This document shows positions 1 to 8,444 of a stretch of 64,000 nucleotides of DNA, piece after piece. Positions within the stretch are counted from its first letter, which is position 1, and each line of letters starts with the position of its first letter. This DNA is from Salinisphaera sp. Q1T1-3 (GTDB lineage: Bacteria > Pseudomonadota > Gammaproteobacteria > Nevskiales > Salinisphaeraceae). The DNA is taken from positions 270,641 through 334,640 of the forward strand of contig NZ_QZWD01000001.1 in the NCBI RefSeq assembly GCF_003602005.1, in the 5' to 3' direction. A program made the position numbers and the translations under genes. The notes beneath the pieces were generated by a model. It worked only from the letters and a program-made list of their open reading frames with translations, was not told the origin of the DNA and did not search any database.

Positions 1-803
1 CTGGGCTCGGTCGTTGTCGAGTGCAACGTCAGAGTCACGCCATCGATCGCATTGTCGACGGTGTTGCTGTTACGGGTGACCGATACCCCGTTGACCGTCA
101 ACTTGGCATCGCGGGCCGCCACGGTCTCGCGCATGCTGCCCTGGCCGCTCTGGCTGTCGTAATCCACGAGATCGGCCAGCGGCGTGCCGGATGCGCCGGC
201 GGCATCGGTGGCCTTGACCGTGATCTGATTGGCGGTACCGCTGTTATCGGATGACAACACCAGATGGAACGGCGTGTCGCTGCCGTCGTCGATGATCGAT
301 GCGGAAACACCGGCGCCCGCGCCGTTGATCGCATCTCGGATATCGGTCAGCGAGCTCCCGCCTTTCGGTAGATTGATCTCGGTGGCATCGGCGTCCCCGA
401 TCGCAATCGAGATCTTGCCACCGCCCCCGATGTCCGCATCCTTGTCGGCCACCGGTTCGCCGACCAGCGACTGGGCGCGGGCAAGCTGGCTGACCGAGAC
501 ATCATAGCCGCCGGCCACCGCCGCCTGATCAGTCGTTGCCGTGACCGCATCGCCTTCCACCCCGACCTTGGCTGCGTGATACAGATCGGAACCGGCCAGC
601 TTGTCCGCCGCGTCCTTCAGATTCGTCAGTGAATTGGTGAGCGCGCCGTAGGCGCTGAACTGTGTGTTGAAGCTCGCCTTGCGATTCTGCAGCGGCACCA
701 GGCGGTTCTGCTCGTTCGCCTTGAGATTGTCCAGCAACGAACTCAGATCGAGCCCGGAGCCGACGCCGAGCGACGACAGCGTGGAAGACGAGATACTGGC
801 CAT
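1..803 (-). CDS. fliD: Flagellar hook-associated protein 2 (FliD), 5' part, cut by window edge
   Basis: FliD caps the growing flagellar filament and promotes flagellin polymerisation outside the cell. Translated from the ATG at 801-803, the frame stays open to base 1 (about 267 residues), so the C-terminal part lies outside. The start MASISSSTLSSLGVGSGLDL is the classic FliD N-terminus with its GVGSGLD motif. It is followed by a coiled-coil-prone stretch (LKANEQNRLVPLQNRKASF) and a T/S/A/D-rich domain typical of the exposed D2/D3 region. No signal peptide is seen, as expected for a protein exported by the flagellar type III system. No other flagellar gene lies inside the window, so the rest of the locus must be to the left. 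Confidence 0.93.
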   Translation of the reverse strand, partial: MASISSSTLSSLGVGSGLDLSSLLDNLKANEQNRLVPLQNRKASFNTQFSAYGALTNSLTNLKDAADKLAGSDLYHAAKVGVEGDAVTATTDQAAVAGGYDVSVSQLARAQSLVGEPVADKDADIGGGGKISIAIGDADATEINLPKGGSSLTDIRDAINGAGAGVSASIIDDGSDTPFHLVLSSDNSGTANQITVKATDAAGASGTPLADLVDYDSQSGQGSMRETVAARDAKLTVNGVSVTRNSNTVDNAIDGVTLTLHSTTTEP

Positions 804-1075
804 GGGTGACGACTCCTTGCCGGAAACGGGCGATCAAACGACGATTCCCATCGGTTGCCATTGTTATCGGCACGACGGCCGGCGACTTTAGCGGGTCTCG
901 GGATTCGGTCCGCAATCGCGCCAGACTCGCCCCATCGGCTGGTCCCGGTGGGGAGACAGCGCCCGGTACGGACGGCCGCGACACTACATGCAGCTCATGT
1001 CTCAGATCGACGCAGCACGATCATGCGCGCCGGTAACGAACCATTATTGTCCACCGGTACCGACAACGAACCGGA

Positions 1076-1483
1076 TCAGGGCCGATCGGTCGACAAATGT
1101 CGCCCACCCTTGGGCGGACTCTGGCCGGGCGGACAGGATGTCCCGGCACTGGACAGCGTCCGGCCGTGTTCACCGTGACAGACATGTCTGCCGGCGGGCT
1201 CTCCGTCGTAACCCTGCAATCGATAGCTGTCGGGCCGGTAGTTGCCCTGCCAGTGTTCCAGCGAGGGCCGGATATCGATACCGAGCGTGCGGTAGAGATA
1301 TCCGTCCGGCAACGCGCCAGACCCCGGGTGCCAGACCGGTCCATGTGGATCGGAATGCGGGCGATCGACTCGATCGGGGACAGGACTGTCGTGCGCGAGT
1401 GCCACGGACGAGGCCGGACCGGCCGCGGCGAGCACCAGGATCGATCGGCCGAGCAGCCGCGAGAACAGGGGGCGAGTCGTCAT
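1076..1483 (-). CDS. Small putative exported protein, unknown function
   Basis: This 135-residue frame is started at the ATG at 1481-1483, because a signal peptide follows directly: MTTRPLFSRLLGRSILVLAA, ending near a VALA-HDS site. The mature part carries WHPGSGALPDGYLYRTLGID and a Tyr/Asp-rich stretch that reads like real protein. The last 35 residues are Arg/Gly/Pro-rich and could be read-through after a small frameshift. A longer frame starting at 1642 would lose the signal peptide. I do not recognise a family. It could bind a ligand in the periplasm, but nothing in the sequence shows that. Confidence 0.45.
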   Translation of the reverse strand: MTTRPLFSRLLGRSILVLAAAGPASSVALAHDSPVPDRVDRPHSDPHGPVWHPGSGALPDGYLYRTLGIDIRPSLEHWQGNYRPDSYRLQGYDGEPAGRHVCHGEHGRTLSSAGTSCPPGQSPPKGGRHLSTDRP

Positions 1484-1572
1484 GTCGAATGTTATCGACC
1501 GTACCGGCCCGCACTTTAGCCGCTCGAAGTGCCCTTGTCGCTGCCGGTCGGTGCAATCGACCGGCGGAGACG

Positions 1573-2109
1573 TTATAGCGGTGACGAAACATCCGCGGTG
1601 GCGTCGACAAGTCGTTCGAGCTGTGCCCGGCCCCATGGCCATTCACCGTGGCCACTGTCAGCATTGATGTGGCCCGCTCGCCCCGCCGGGATCCGGCAAC
1701 AGCCCCACAGACGCGCCCAGGCTGCCGCAGTCTCTTCAGACAACCAGGGATCGTCCTGGCTGGTAACCAGCACGCTCGGCGCCGACAGCCGAGCGCTCGG
1801 CAGTGCGACGCTGTCATCCGGGAAACGCGCCGGATTGGCGAGTGCGGCCAGAAACAGCCCCCGCACACGCATCGGCCGGCGCGCAGCAGCCGCGACGGCC
1901 GCGAAACAACCGAAGCTATGCGCAACGAGGATCGGCGGCTCGTCGCGCGCGTCGATGCAACGGATGACCGATCGGGTCCAGGCGACCAATTGCGGCCGCT
2001 CCCAGTCGCGCTGGAAGACGCGCTCGGCCGCAAGCCGCGACTGCCAGATCGATTGCCAGTGCCCCGGCCCGCTGTCGCCGCGGCCCGGCACGATCAGAAA
2101 CGAAGCCAT
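1573..2109 (-). CDS. RBBP9/YdeN-family alpha/beta hydrolase
   Basis: A 178-residue serine hydrolase of the small RBBP9/YdeN type; the substrate is unknown. It opens with MASFLIVPGRGDSGPGHWQS, the family's N-terminal PG..dSgp.HWq pattern. The nucleophile elbow AHSFGC puts the catalytic Ser at residue 65. The acid is in SQDDPW (about 119-120) and the His in AGHINADSGHGEWP (His147). The ATG at 2107-2109 is preferred over an upstream frame extension because GGAGG lies 9 bases before it. It overlaps the upstream region of the small exported protein but reads independently. No signal peptide is seen, so it is probably cytoplasmic. Confidence 0.85.
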   Translation of the reverse strand: MASFLIVPGRGDSGPGHWQSIWQSRLAAERVFQRDWERPQLVAWTRSVIRCIDARDEPPILVAHSFGCFAAVAAAARRPMRVRGLFLAALANPARFPDDSVALPSARLSAPSVLVTSQDDPWLSEETAAAWARLWGCCRIPAGRAGHINADSGHGEWPWGRAQLERLVDATADVSSPL

Positions 2110-2292
2110 GTTCAAGGACCTCCGCGGGACAGCCCGCACGAGTCAGGACAGACAGCCGGACGCGGGCCGGCGGATGGGATGGCATGATCTTTCGCCCGAG
2201 ACGAGAACCGCAACGCCGTTTTGCTGCAGCATCGACCGACAACCGGCGCCACAAAACGTGCCGGATTGAGGCTACATGCCAAGCCACCTCGA

Positions 2293-3543
2293 TCAGGAGT
2301 AAGAAGTAGGCTCGGGATACGTGCCCGAAATCGCCCAACGCCCGAGGTCCCGCAGCTTGTAGTCCACTGGATCGTGCAGGGTATGTGTTCTCGCATTGCG
2401 CCAGAAACGGTCGAGATGACGCGGGCGTGCCACCGTCGCCGTTCCGCCGAGCTCGAACAGCTCGCTGCCGGCTTCCAGCGATATATCGTGCGCGGCCACC
2501 TTGGCCTCGGCCACGGCGATCGCGGCGTCGCCCCGCTCTGCCGCGCTGATTGACCCGTCCCGGAAAAACAACGCATCCACGGCCTGCGCGGCATGATTGG
2601 CCAGCAGTTGTGCCGCACGCAGGCGCACCCATAGACGGCCGTAGCGATGCTGCACGTAAGGATCGTCTATGGCCGCCTCGACATCGGCAGCCGCCCAGGG
2701 CCGAGCCCGGGTGGTGGTCATTTCGCGTGCCGTGGCCAGCGCGCCCTCGGCCAGGCCGACGTAGAGATTCACCAGGACAAGCTGTGCCAGGCAGCTGCGC
2801 AGCTGATGACGCGTCGTGGTCGGCGCGTCGGCGGCCAGAAGTACGTCCTCGGCAGTGATGCGCACTCGATTGAAGCCGATGGAACCACTGTCGGTCTGGC
2901 GCTGGCCGATGGCATCCCAGTCGCCTCGAATATCCAGACCTGCACGGTCGCCCGGTATGGCAGCGATGACAAGCGCATCGCTGGCTTCGTCATAAGCTGA
3001 AACCGTCAGATAATCGGCGTCGACCGATCCCGAGCAGAACGACTTGTCGCCGTTGAAGACATAACCGCCGGACGGATGCCTGTATGCCCGACATCGTCGG
3101 TCACGCGGGTTGAGTGCATTGCCCCAGAACAGATTCTCGCGCACGGTCCGTTGCAACAGCCGCCGTTGCTGGTCCGGCGTGGCGTAGAGCATGACGGTCG
3201 CGATCTGGAGATGATGAAATGCCAGGACGTGGGCGACGGCCGAATCCGCGCGCGCCAGCCGCCGCACGACCCCATGGATCGTCGCCCAGGATTGCCCTGC
3301 GCCGCCAATCGCCGCGGGAATGGACAGATCCAGCAACCCGCTGCCACGGATGAGCGCACGCTCGGCCGCGGCGTGGCCGCCGACCGCGTCCCGCTCGGCG
3401 GCCGTGATGTCCAGCCGAGCCGCCACGTCGTCGGCAATCGCCAGCCAGTCGGCAGCCTCGTCAGCCGACCCGGGCGTTCTTGGGGGCGTGGATTGTGCCG
3501 CTGCGGGCGCCGACAGGTCAGCGGCGGTTCGGGGCGCAGCCAT
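2293..3543 (-). CDS. SfnB/DszC-like flavin-dependent monooxygenase (acyl-CoA dehydrogenase fold)
   Basis: A 416-residue acyl-CoA-dehydrogenase-fold protein of the kind that uses reduced FMN to oxidise sulfur compounds (SfnB, MsuC, DszC, and related flavin monooxygenases). The order of elements fits: an N-terminal helical domain (RLDITAAERDAVGG, GLLDLSIPAAIGG), a middle beta domain (GGYVFNGDKSFCSGS, about 155-170) and a C-terminal helical domain with HDISLEAGSELFELGG and DRFWRNARTHTLHDP. These last two are diagnostic of the subfamily. The FMN reductase stop codon lies 3 bp upstream, so the two are cotranscribed and the reductase can supply reduced flavin. The actual substrate (sulfone, sulfinate or thiophene) cannot be read from sequence. 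Confidence 0.85.
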   Translation of the reverse strand: MAAPRTAADLSAPAAAQSTPPRTPGSADEAADWLAIADDVAARLDITAAERDAVGGHAAAERALIRGSGLLDLSIPAAIGGAGQSWATIHGVVRRLARADSAVAHVLAFHHLQIATVMLYATPDQQRRLLQRTVRENLFWGNALNPRDRRCRAYRHPSGGYVFNGDKSFCSGSVDADYLTVSAYDEASDALVIAAIPGDRAGLDIRGDWDAIGQRQTDSGSIGFNRVRITAEDVLLAADAPTTTRHQLRSCLAQLVLVNLYVGLAEGALATAREMTTTRARPWAAADVEAAIDDPYVQHRYGRLWVRLRAAQLLANHAAQAVDALFFRDGSISAAERGDAAIAVAEAKVAAHDISLEAGSELFELGGTATVARPRHLDRFWRNARTHTLHDPVDYKLRDLGRWAISGTYPEPTSYS

Positions 3544-3546
3544 GGC

Positions 3547-4152
3547 TCAGCCTGCAGCGCGGCGAATCAGCGTCGCGGCATCGCGGGCGCCACGATAGGT
3601 GCTCGCCGGCGTGGCAGCGTTGGCCACGCCGACGAGCCGCGTATGGAGTTCGGTGGCGGCATCATCGAGCCGGGCCCGAATCGCCTCGCCGATGCGATAA
3701 CCGGTCTCCGTTCGGCTGAGCTCAGAGGAAGTGACATAGACCCCGTTGAGGATGCTGTCGGCGCCAAGCGCCGAAAGTACGGGGGTCAGCGCGTAATCGA
3801 GCACCAGCAGATGATTCGGCGATCCACCGCTGGCGATCGGCAGCGCGATCTTGTTTCTCAACCCGTTCTGCGGAATCGGGTCAAGCAACAGCTTGAGTAC
3901 GCCCGAGAACGAGGACTGGTAGACCGGCGTGGCGATCACGATCGCATCCGCCTCGGCCACACGCGCCAGATATTGCCGAATCGCCGGGGATTCGGTATCG
4001 GCATAGAGCAACGCCGCGGGATCGAATGCGTTCACATCGAAGGTCGCGGTCGTTGCCCCCTGCTCTTGCAGCCGCCAGGCCACATGATCGGCGGCAGTCG
4101 CGACACGGGAGGGAATGCCGGGGCTACCGGCGATGAGCACGATATTCAACAT
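3547..4152 (-). CDS. NAD(P)H-dependent FMN reductase, SsuE/MsuE type
   Basis: A 201-residue flavodoxin-fold reductase that makes reduced FMN for partner monooxygenases. The start at the ATG at 4150-4152 is supported by CAGGAG nearby upstream. The chain begins MLNIVLIAGSPGIPSRV, the FMN-phosphate loop of the SsuE family. The motif VIATPVYQSSFSGVLKLLLD and the later ALPIASGGSPNHLLVLDYAL are also family landmarks. It lies 3 bp before the SfnB-like gene and downstream of the LLM monooxygenase and a broken amidohydrolase, so it probably serves both flavin enzymes. The protein is cytosolic; no signal is present. Confidence 0.9.
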   Translation of the reverse strand: MLNIVLIAGSPGIPSRVATAADHVAWRLQEQGATTATFDVNAFDPAALLYADTESPAIRQYLARVAEADAIVIATPVYQSSFSGVLKLLLDPIPQNGLRNKIALPIASGGSPNHLLVLDYALTPVLSALGADSILNGVYVTSSELSRTETGYRIGEAIRARLDDAATELHTRLVGVANAATPASTYRGARDAATLIRRAAG

Positions 4153-4195
4153 GGACTCCTGGATCGATGTCGTATGTTTCAAAGACGTCCCGAGC

Positions 4196-5221
4196 CTACG
4201 CAGCCCGCTGCCCGGTTCCGAACAATAAATCCGACAAAGCTATTCGGTTTCGCGTATATGGCCCCGCACATGACGACGAAAGCGCGTGCTTTGCATTGCC
4301 ACCGAGAAACGTTTCCGGTGCGGCATCGGTGAATCCGAGCTGCCTTGCATCGGCAATACTCTGTTCGATCGGCTGAAACGAATACGACGATCCGAAAAGC
4401 AGCCGGTCGGGCAGGAAACCGTTGGCCGCCTCGATGTACAACGGGCTACCAGGCAGGAGGCGATACATGTCGGGGACGATCAAGATGTTCTCGTGGCGCA
4501 GCGCGCCGGCGCTGATCCGCGTCACGGGCGATAGAAGCCGTGATAGCCAATAATCGGTAGCCTCGGAAACACGTGGGCCACGCGGATCACGGCATCCGCG
4601 TCATTGAAGACCGGATCCGGCATGGTCGGTCCGTTCACGAGCGCCACCGGTACGCCGGGGGCGGCACAGCGTTTGCAGATCGGAAACAGCTGCCGTGAAT
4701 CATCCGCGTGGGACGCTGGCAAGAAGAAGCCGAGCCCGAGATTGACCGTGACCAGCCTCGAGCGTGTCGTCCAGAGATCGGCCCGGCCCTTCGGGTTGTC
4801 CCGACGGGGCGCCACGCGGCGTTGCAGGCCTTCTCTGCCACCACCGGCGGGGTAATACGGCTGTCTATCTCTGAATGACACGCGCGAGCGTATCGACTGC
4901 TCGCTCAATCTCGGCCAGTGCGATCTCTACGCCCTGACCGACAGGATCGACACGGACCCGAACCGACGAGCGGCGCGGCCGCACCACGATGCCGGTCAGA
5001 CGATCGTTGTCGATGTGCTGGTCCCGGGCCTGACGGCCGACCACGACGGCATGATTCACACCGGCCTCGGCAATCTCCGCCGGAAAGCCGTCAATGGTCA
5101 GTGAGCATTCGAGATATGCATCATCGCCGCGCGTGCCCATGCGGCGATCCCGGTGTGGCGCCGAAAAAATCGTGAAGGAATGCAGGACGACATCGCATGT
5201 CGATGATTGTCCTATCGTCAT
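4196..5221 (-). pseudogene. Amidohydrolase family 2 (metal-dependent hydrolase), multiply frameshifted
   Basis: Pieces of one amidohydrolase_2-type enzyme occur in order but in different frames. The N-terminal piece IIDMRCRPAFLHDFFGATPG lies near 5150-5215. The next piece, IAEAGVNHAVVVGRQARD through VDPVGQGVEIALAEIERAV, spans about 4880-5130. Then come PTMPDPVFNDADAVIRVAHV and FPRLPIIGYHGFY (about 4525-4650), and finally ENILIVPDMYRLLPG, PDRLLFGSSYSFQP and FLGGNAKHAL (about 4235-4490). At least three frame changes are needed and the expected ATG is lost, so the gene is probably dead. It sits inside the monooxygenase/reductase operon. Sequencing error is unlikely to cause so many breaks, but it was not tested. 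Confidence 0.75.
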
Positions 5222-5241
5222 GCGTATCGTATTGGCAGGCG

Positions 5242-6663
5242 CTACGCCGCGAACGGCGACGCGAGCGTGCGATCGCTGGCGTTGTCGGCGTTGACGAATG
5301 CACCGCGATAACGAGCCGCGGGATGGTCGTCGGGCACGCGGGGTGACTCGCGACCGAGCAGTCCCGCACGCAGCGTGTTCGCGCCGTAATCGGTCTGCAC
5401 GCGGCGGCGGCGCCGCAATTCGGGCACGACCCAGCTGATGAAGTCCGCGAACGTGCCCGGCGTGATCGCATAGGCCAGATTGAAGCCATCGACGCCGCCC
5501 TCGTCGACCCAGCGCTCGAGCGCATCGGCTACGGTCTGGGGGCCGCCGACGAGAACCGGGCCGATGCCGCCGATACTGCGCCGCTCGATGATGTCCCGCG
5601 GTGTCCATTGGCGATCCGGATCGGCTTTCGTCAACAGCGCCAGCACCGAGCGAATCGCGTCATTGTCGATTGCCTCCAACGGCTGATCCGGGTCGTAGCG
5701 GGAAAAATCGACGCCTGTCCAGCCGCCATAGAAGGACAACATGCCCTCGCCGCTCGCATAGTTGCGATAACTCTGGTACTTGGCCTGGGCTTCGGCATCG
5801 CTTGCGGCCGTGATCACGGTCAGCAGCGCGAAGATCTTGAGATGCGCCGGGTCACGCCCGGCCGCTTCGGCCTGGGATCGGATACTGGCCGTCAGCTCGG
5901 CCGACTGGGCGATCGTCGCCGGGGCGACGAATACGCCTTCAGCGTGTCGGGCCGCAAACCGCTGGCCGCGCGGCGAGGCCCCGGCCTGGAAGATCACCGG
6001 TGTGCGCTGGGGCGACGGCTCGCATAGATGGATGCCGGGCACGTTGAAATAATGCCCCCGGTGGCTGATCGGATGGACTTTCTCGGCATCGGTGAACACC
6101 CCGCGTTCGCGGTCGCGTACGACCGCGCCATCCTCCCAGGAGCCCTCCCAGAGCTTGTAGGTGACGTCCAGAAACTCATCAGCGAGATCGTAGCGCTCGT
6201 CGTGCGAGATCTGCCGGGCCAGCCCCATGTTGGCCGCCGCGCTATCGAGATAGGACGTCACGACATTCCAGGCCACCCGTCCCTTGGTCAGATGATCCAG
6301 CGTCGAGAACTTGCGGGCCAGGGCATACGGCTGTTCGTAGGTCAGCGCCGCGGTCACGCCGAACCCGAGATGCGACGTCACGGCGGCCATCGCCGAGATC
6401 TGCATGAACGGGTCGTTGACCGGGACCTGATCGGCGTCGCGCAACGACGTTTCGACCGAATCACGATAGACATCGTACACACCGACAACGTCGGCGATGA
6501 ACAACGAATCGAACCCGCCGGATTCGAGCAGCCGCGCGAGTTCGATCCAGTAGTCCAGATCCTTGTAGGTCTCGGCGCGGTTGTCCGGATGCCGCCACGT
6601 CCCGGCCACCTGATGGCTGACACAGGTCATGTCGAACGCGTTGAGAATGATGCGTTGACTCAT
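5242..6663 (-). CDS. LLM-class flavin-dependent monooxygenase (NtaA/SnaA/DszA family)
   Basis: A 473-residue TIM-barrel monooxygenase using FMNH2 supplied in trans. The start at the ATG at 6661-6663 has AGGAG upstream. Family signatures include MTCVSHQVAGTWRHPD at the N-terminus, FDSLFIADVVGVYD, HLTKGRVAWNVVTSYLDSAA, LADEFLDVTYKLWEGSW, SPQRTPVIFQAGASPRGQRF and GGVDGFNLAYA. The length matches DszA/NtaA rather than the shorter SsuD or SfnG. It heads a minus-strand operon with the dead amidohydrolase, the SsuE-like reductase and the SfnB-like protein, divergent from a CysB-type regulator. This points to use of organic sulfur compounds as a sulfur source (inference). Other substrates of the family, such as aminopolycarboxylates, remain possible. 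Confidence 0.88.
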   Translation of the reverse strand: MSQRIILNAFDMTCVSHQVAGTWRHPDNRAETYKDLDYWIELARLLESGGFDSLFIADVVGVYDVYRDSVETSLRDADQVPVNDPFMQISAMAAVTSHLGFGVTAALTYEQPYALARKFSTLDHLTKGRVAWNVVTSYLDSAAANMGLARQISHDERYDLADEFLDVTYKLWEGSWEDGAVVRDRERGVFTDAEKVHPISHRGHYFNVPGIHLCEPSPQRTPVIFQAGASPRGQRFAARHAEGVFVAPATIAQSAELTASIRSQAEAAGRDPAHLKIFALLTVITAASDAEAQAKYQSYRNYASGEGMLSFYGGWTGVDFSRYDPDQPLEAIDNDAIRSVLALLTKADPDRQWTPRDIIERRSIGGIGPVLVGGPQTVADALERWVDEGGVDGFNLAYAITPGTFADFISWVVPELRRRRRVQTDYGANTLRAGLLGRESPRVPDDHPAARYRGAFVNADNASDRTLASPFAA

Positions 6664-6901
6664 GCCGCACTCCTGAAGTCGCTGGGGCATTACGTTCGCC
6701 CACGCTACGAAGCCGGACGCGCCAAAGGAAATAGCAATGCAGAAAGTGCTTGTCGCGAAAGATGCTTTGCATGTCTTGCCTGACAGGTCTAAGAAATGCA
6801 GCGGTAATCGCGATTCGGAATATACATATCGACCTTAAATATTATTTTGATATCAGCGATGTGATCTATATTCCCAAAAACGATTTAAAGATTGGCTTTC
6901 G
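6664..6901. promoter_or_regulatory. Divergent promoter region between monooxygenase operon and CysB-like regulator
   Basis: This gap separates divergent genes and is far more AT-rich than its surroundings, especially 6820-6895 (for example AAATATTATTTTGATATC). Known CysB/Cbl sites are AT-rich and lie upstream of sulfur-starvation operons, so this is the likely operator for the regulator next to it. Exact -35/-10 boxes are not assigned. Confidence 0.5.
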
Positions 6902-7834
6902 ATGAATATTCAGCAGCTGCGCATCATGCGTGAAACGGTGCGTCAGGATTTCAACCTGACGGATGCCTCGACCGCGTTACATACCTCCCAATCCGGAGCC
7001 AGCAAGCATATCCGCGACCTCGAGGGCGAGCTGGGCGTCGATCTGTTCGAACGCAAGGGCAAGCGTCTGCTTGGCCTGACCGGCGAAGGCCGCATGCTGA
7101 TCAGCCTGATCGAGCGCATTGTGCTCGACGTGGAGAATCTCAAGCGCTCGGCCATGCAGCTCACGCACGAAGAGGAAGGCCAGCTGTCGATCGCGACCAC
7201 CCACACGCAGGCGCGGTATGCGCTGCCGCCGGTGGTAAGTCAGTTCAAGGCCGCCTTTCCCAAGGTACACCTCGAGCTGCATCAATGCGGCCCGGAAGAA
7301 ATCGTCTCCCTACTCAAGGCCGGTAAGGTCGATATCGGCGTGGCCACCGAAGGCCTGGCCAACGAGACCCGCAACTTCGCCTGCTTCCGGTTCTATGAAT
7401 GGCACCACTCGGTCATTGTCCCCGAAGGCCACCCGCTGGCCGACGGACAGCCCTTGACGCTCGAACGGATCGCCGAGTTTCCATTGATCACCTATCACAA
7501 GGGCTTCACCGGTCGCAGCCGGCTGAACCAGGTCTTCGAGGACGCCGGAATCACGCCGGATTTCGTGCTGACGGCACTCGATGCCGACGTGATCAAGACC
7601 TATGTGGAGCTGAATCTCGGCGTCGGGCTGATCGCGTCCATGGCCTATCACGAGGCCCGGGATCGCGGGCTCGTGCTCCTGCCGGCCGCGCATCTGTTCC
7701 CGAAGAACACCAGCTACATCGCGCTGCGCCGCGGTTATTTCCTGCGCAGCTATATCTACAAATTCCTCAATATCTGCCGCGAGGATCTCACCGAGCAGAC
7801 CATCCGCGGGCTGATGTCGCGCGAGGACGCCTGA
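6902..7834 (+). CDS. CysB/Cbl-type LysR transcriptional regulator
   Basis: A 310-residue LysR-family activator of the CysB group. It begins MNIQQLRIMRETVRQDFNLT, with the helix-turn-helix TASTALHTSQSGASKHIRDL-like segment at about residues 21-42 and FERKGKRLLGLTGEG after it, as in CysB. The effector domain has ATTHTQARYALPPVVSQFK, where CysB binds acetylserine or sulfate, and LITYHKGFTGRSRLNQVF. The C-terminal AAHLFPKNTSYIALRRGYFLR is also CysB-like. It is divergent from the flavin monooxygenase operon and probably controls it in response to sulfur status. Whether it is the general CysB or a Cbl/SsuR-like specialist cannot be told from this window alone. Confidence 0.9.
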   Translation: MNIQQLRIMRETVRQDFNLTDASTALHTSQSGASKHIRDLEGELGVDLFERKGKRLLGLTGEGRMLISLIERIVLDVENLKRSAMQLTHEEEGQLSIATTHTQARYALPPVVSQFKAAFPKVHLELHQCGPEEIVSLLKAGKVDIGVATEGLANETRNFACFRFYEWHHSVIVPEGHPLADGQPLTLERIAEFPLITYHKGFTGRSRLNQVFEDAGITPDFVLTALDADVIKTYVELNLGVGLIASMAYHEARDRGLVLLPAAHLFPKNTSYIALRRGYFLRSYIYKFLNICREDLTEQTIRGLMSREDA

Positions 7835-8375
7835 TCGATCATGTCTCGCCGGCATCGAAAAGACGCACGCCGATGGCCGAAACCGGCACCGACGCTCGCA
7901 AAGTCCGGTAATGCGCAAGACCAGCCGAGCCTAGATGCCATATATCGCGTATCGCAAATCGCCGGTTCGTGAAAAGCATATCGCGCAAAGCCATTTCCAT
8001 CGGCGGCGTCGACACCCCGACACGTGCGGCCGCGACGCGATACCAGGCAGGCCCGACGATCGCGTGATCTTCGCGGCCCCGCCCATCATGGCCGATCGCC
8101 TCGTTCAGACGTGCGCTTTCAAGCAGCGGCTTGCCGGCTTCACACGCATTCATGACGTACCGACAGCCGACCGAACACCAGAAGACCGCGCCATGTCACA
8201 GCCAGGTCCTGTCAACACTTCCTGCGTGCGACGTGTTATTAACCCGGCATAAAAACAGATGATTTTTCGGGTTGATAACGCGCGTGTGCAAAAGCACGCG
8301 CTTCACGGCCAACGGCCGTGAAACCATTGCAAATAAAAAGACGGACAAGGGCCGGCGTTTCTTTCGATGGCGTTG
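7835..8375. other. Non-coding gap, no convincing gene
   Basis: Open frames here (for example 7839-8153 minus and 7935-8252 plus) have no ribosome binding site and no recognisable protein features. Two hairpins occur: 8301-8322 (CACGGCC/GGCCGTG) and a GCGCGTG/CACGCGC pair just before it. Bases 8203-8246 resemble the two ends of repeat family B joined without an interior. Confidence 0.4.
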
Positions 8376-8399
8376 AAAACAGCTGACGTCGTCAGCTGT
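8376..8399 (-). terminator. Rho-independent terminator downstream of ada
   Basis: On the minus strand an 8-bp stem (ACAGCTGA/TCAGCTGT) with a 5-base loop is followed directly by TTTT. It lies about 45 bp after the ada stop codon. The dyad is a perfect 10+1+10 palindrome at 8379-8399, so a protein-binding site is an alternative. Confidence 0.6.
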
Positions 8400-8444
8400 C
8401 TTGATGCCGGATTAATCACAGGACCCGAGCCGGCGCCGGCCCGG

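Noticed and set aside
7839-8153. 104-residue minus-strand frame
   Set aside because: No ribosome binding site, no recognisable fold, and an equally long frame on the other strand. Kept only as part of the non-coding gap.
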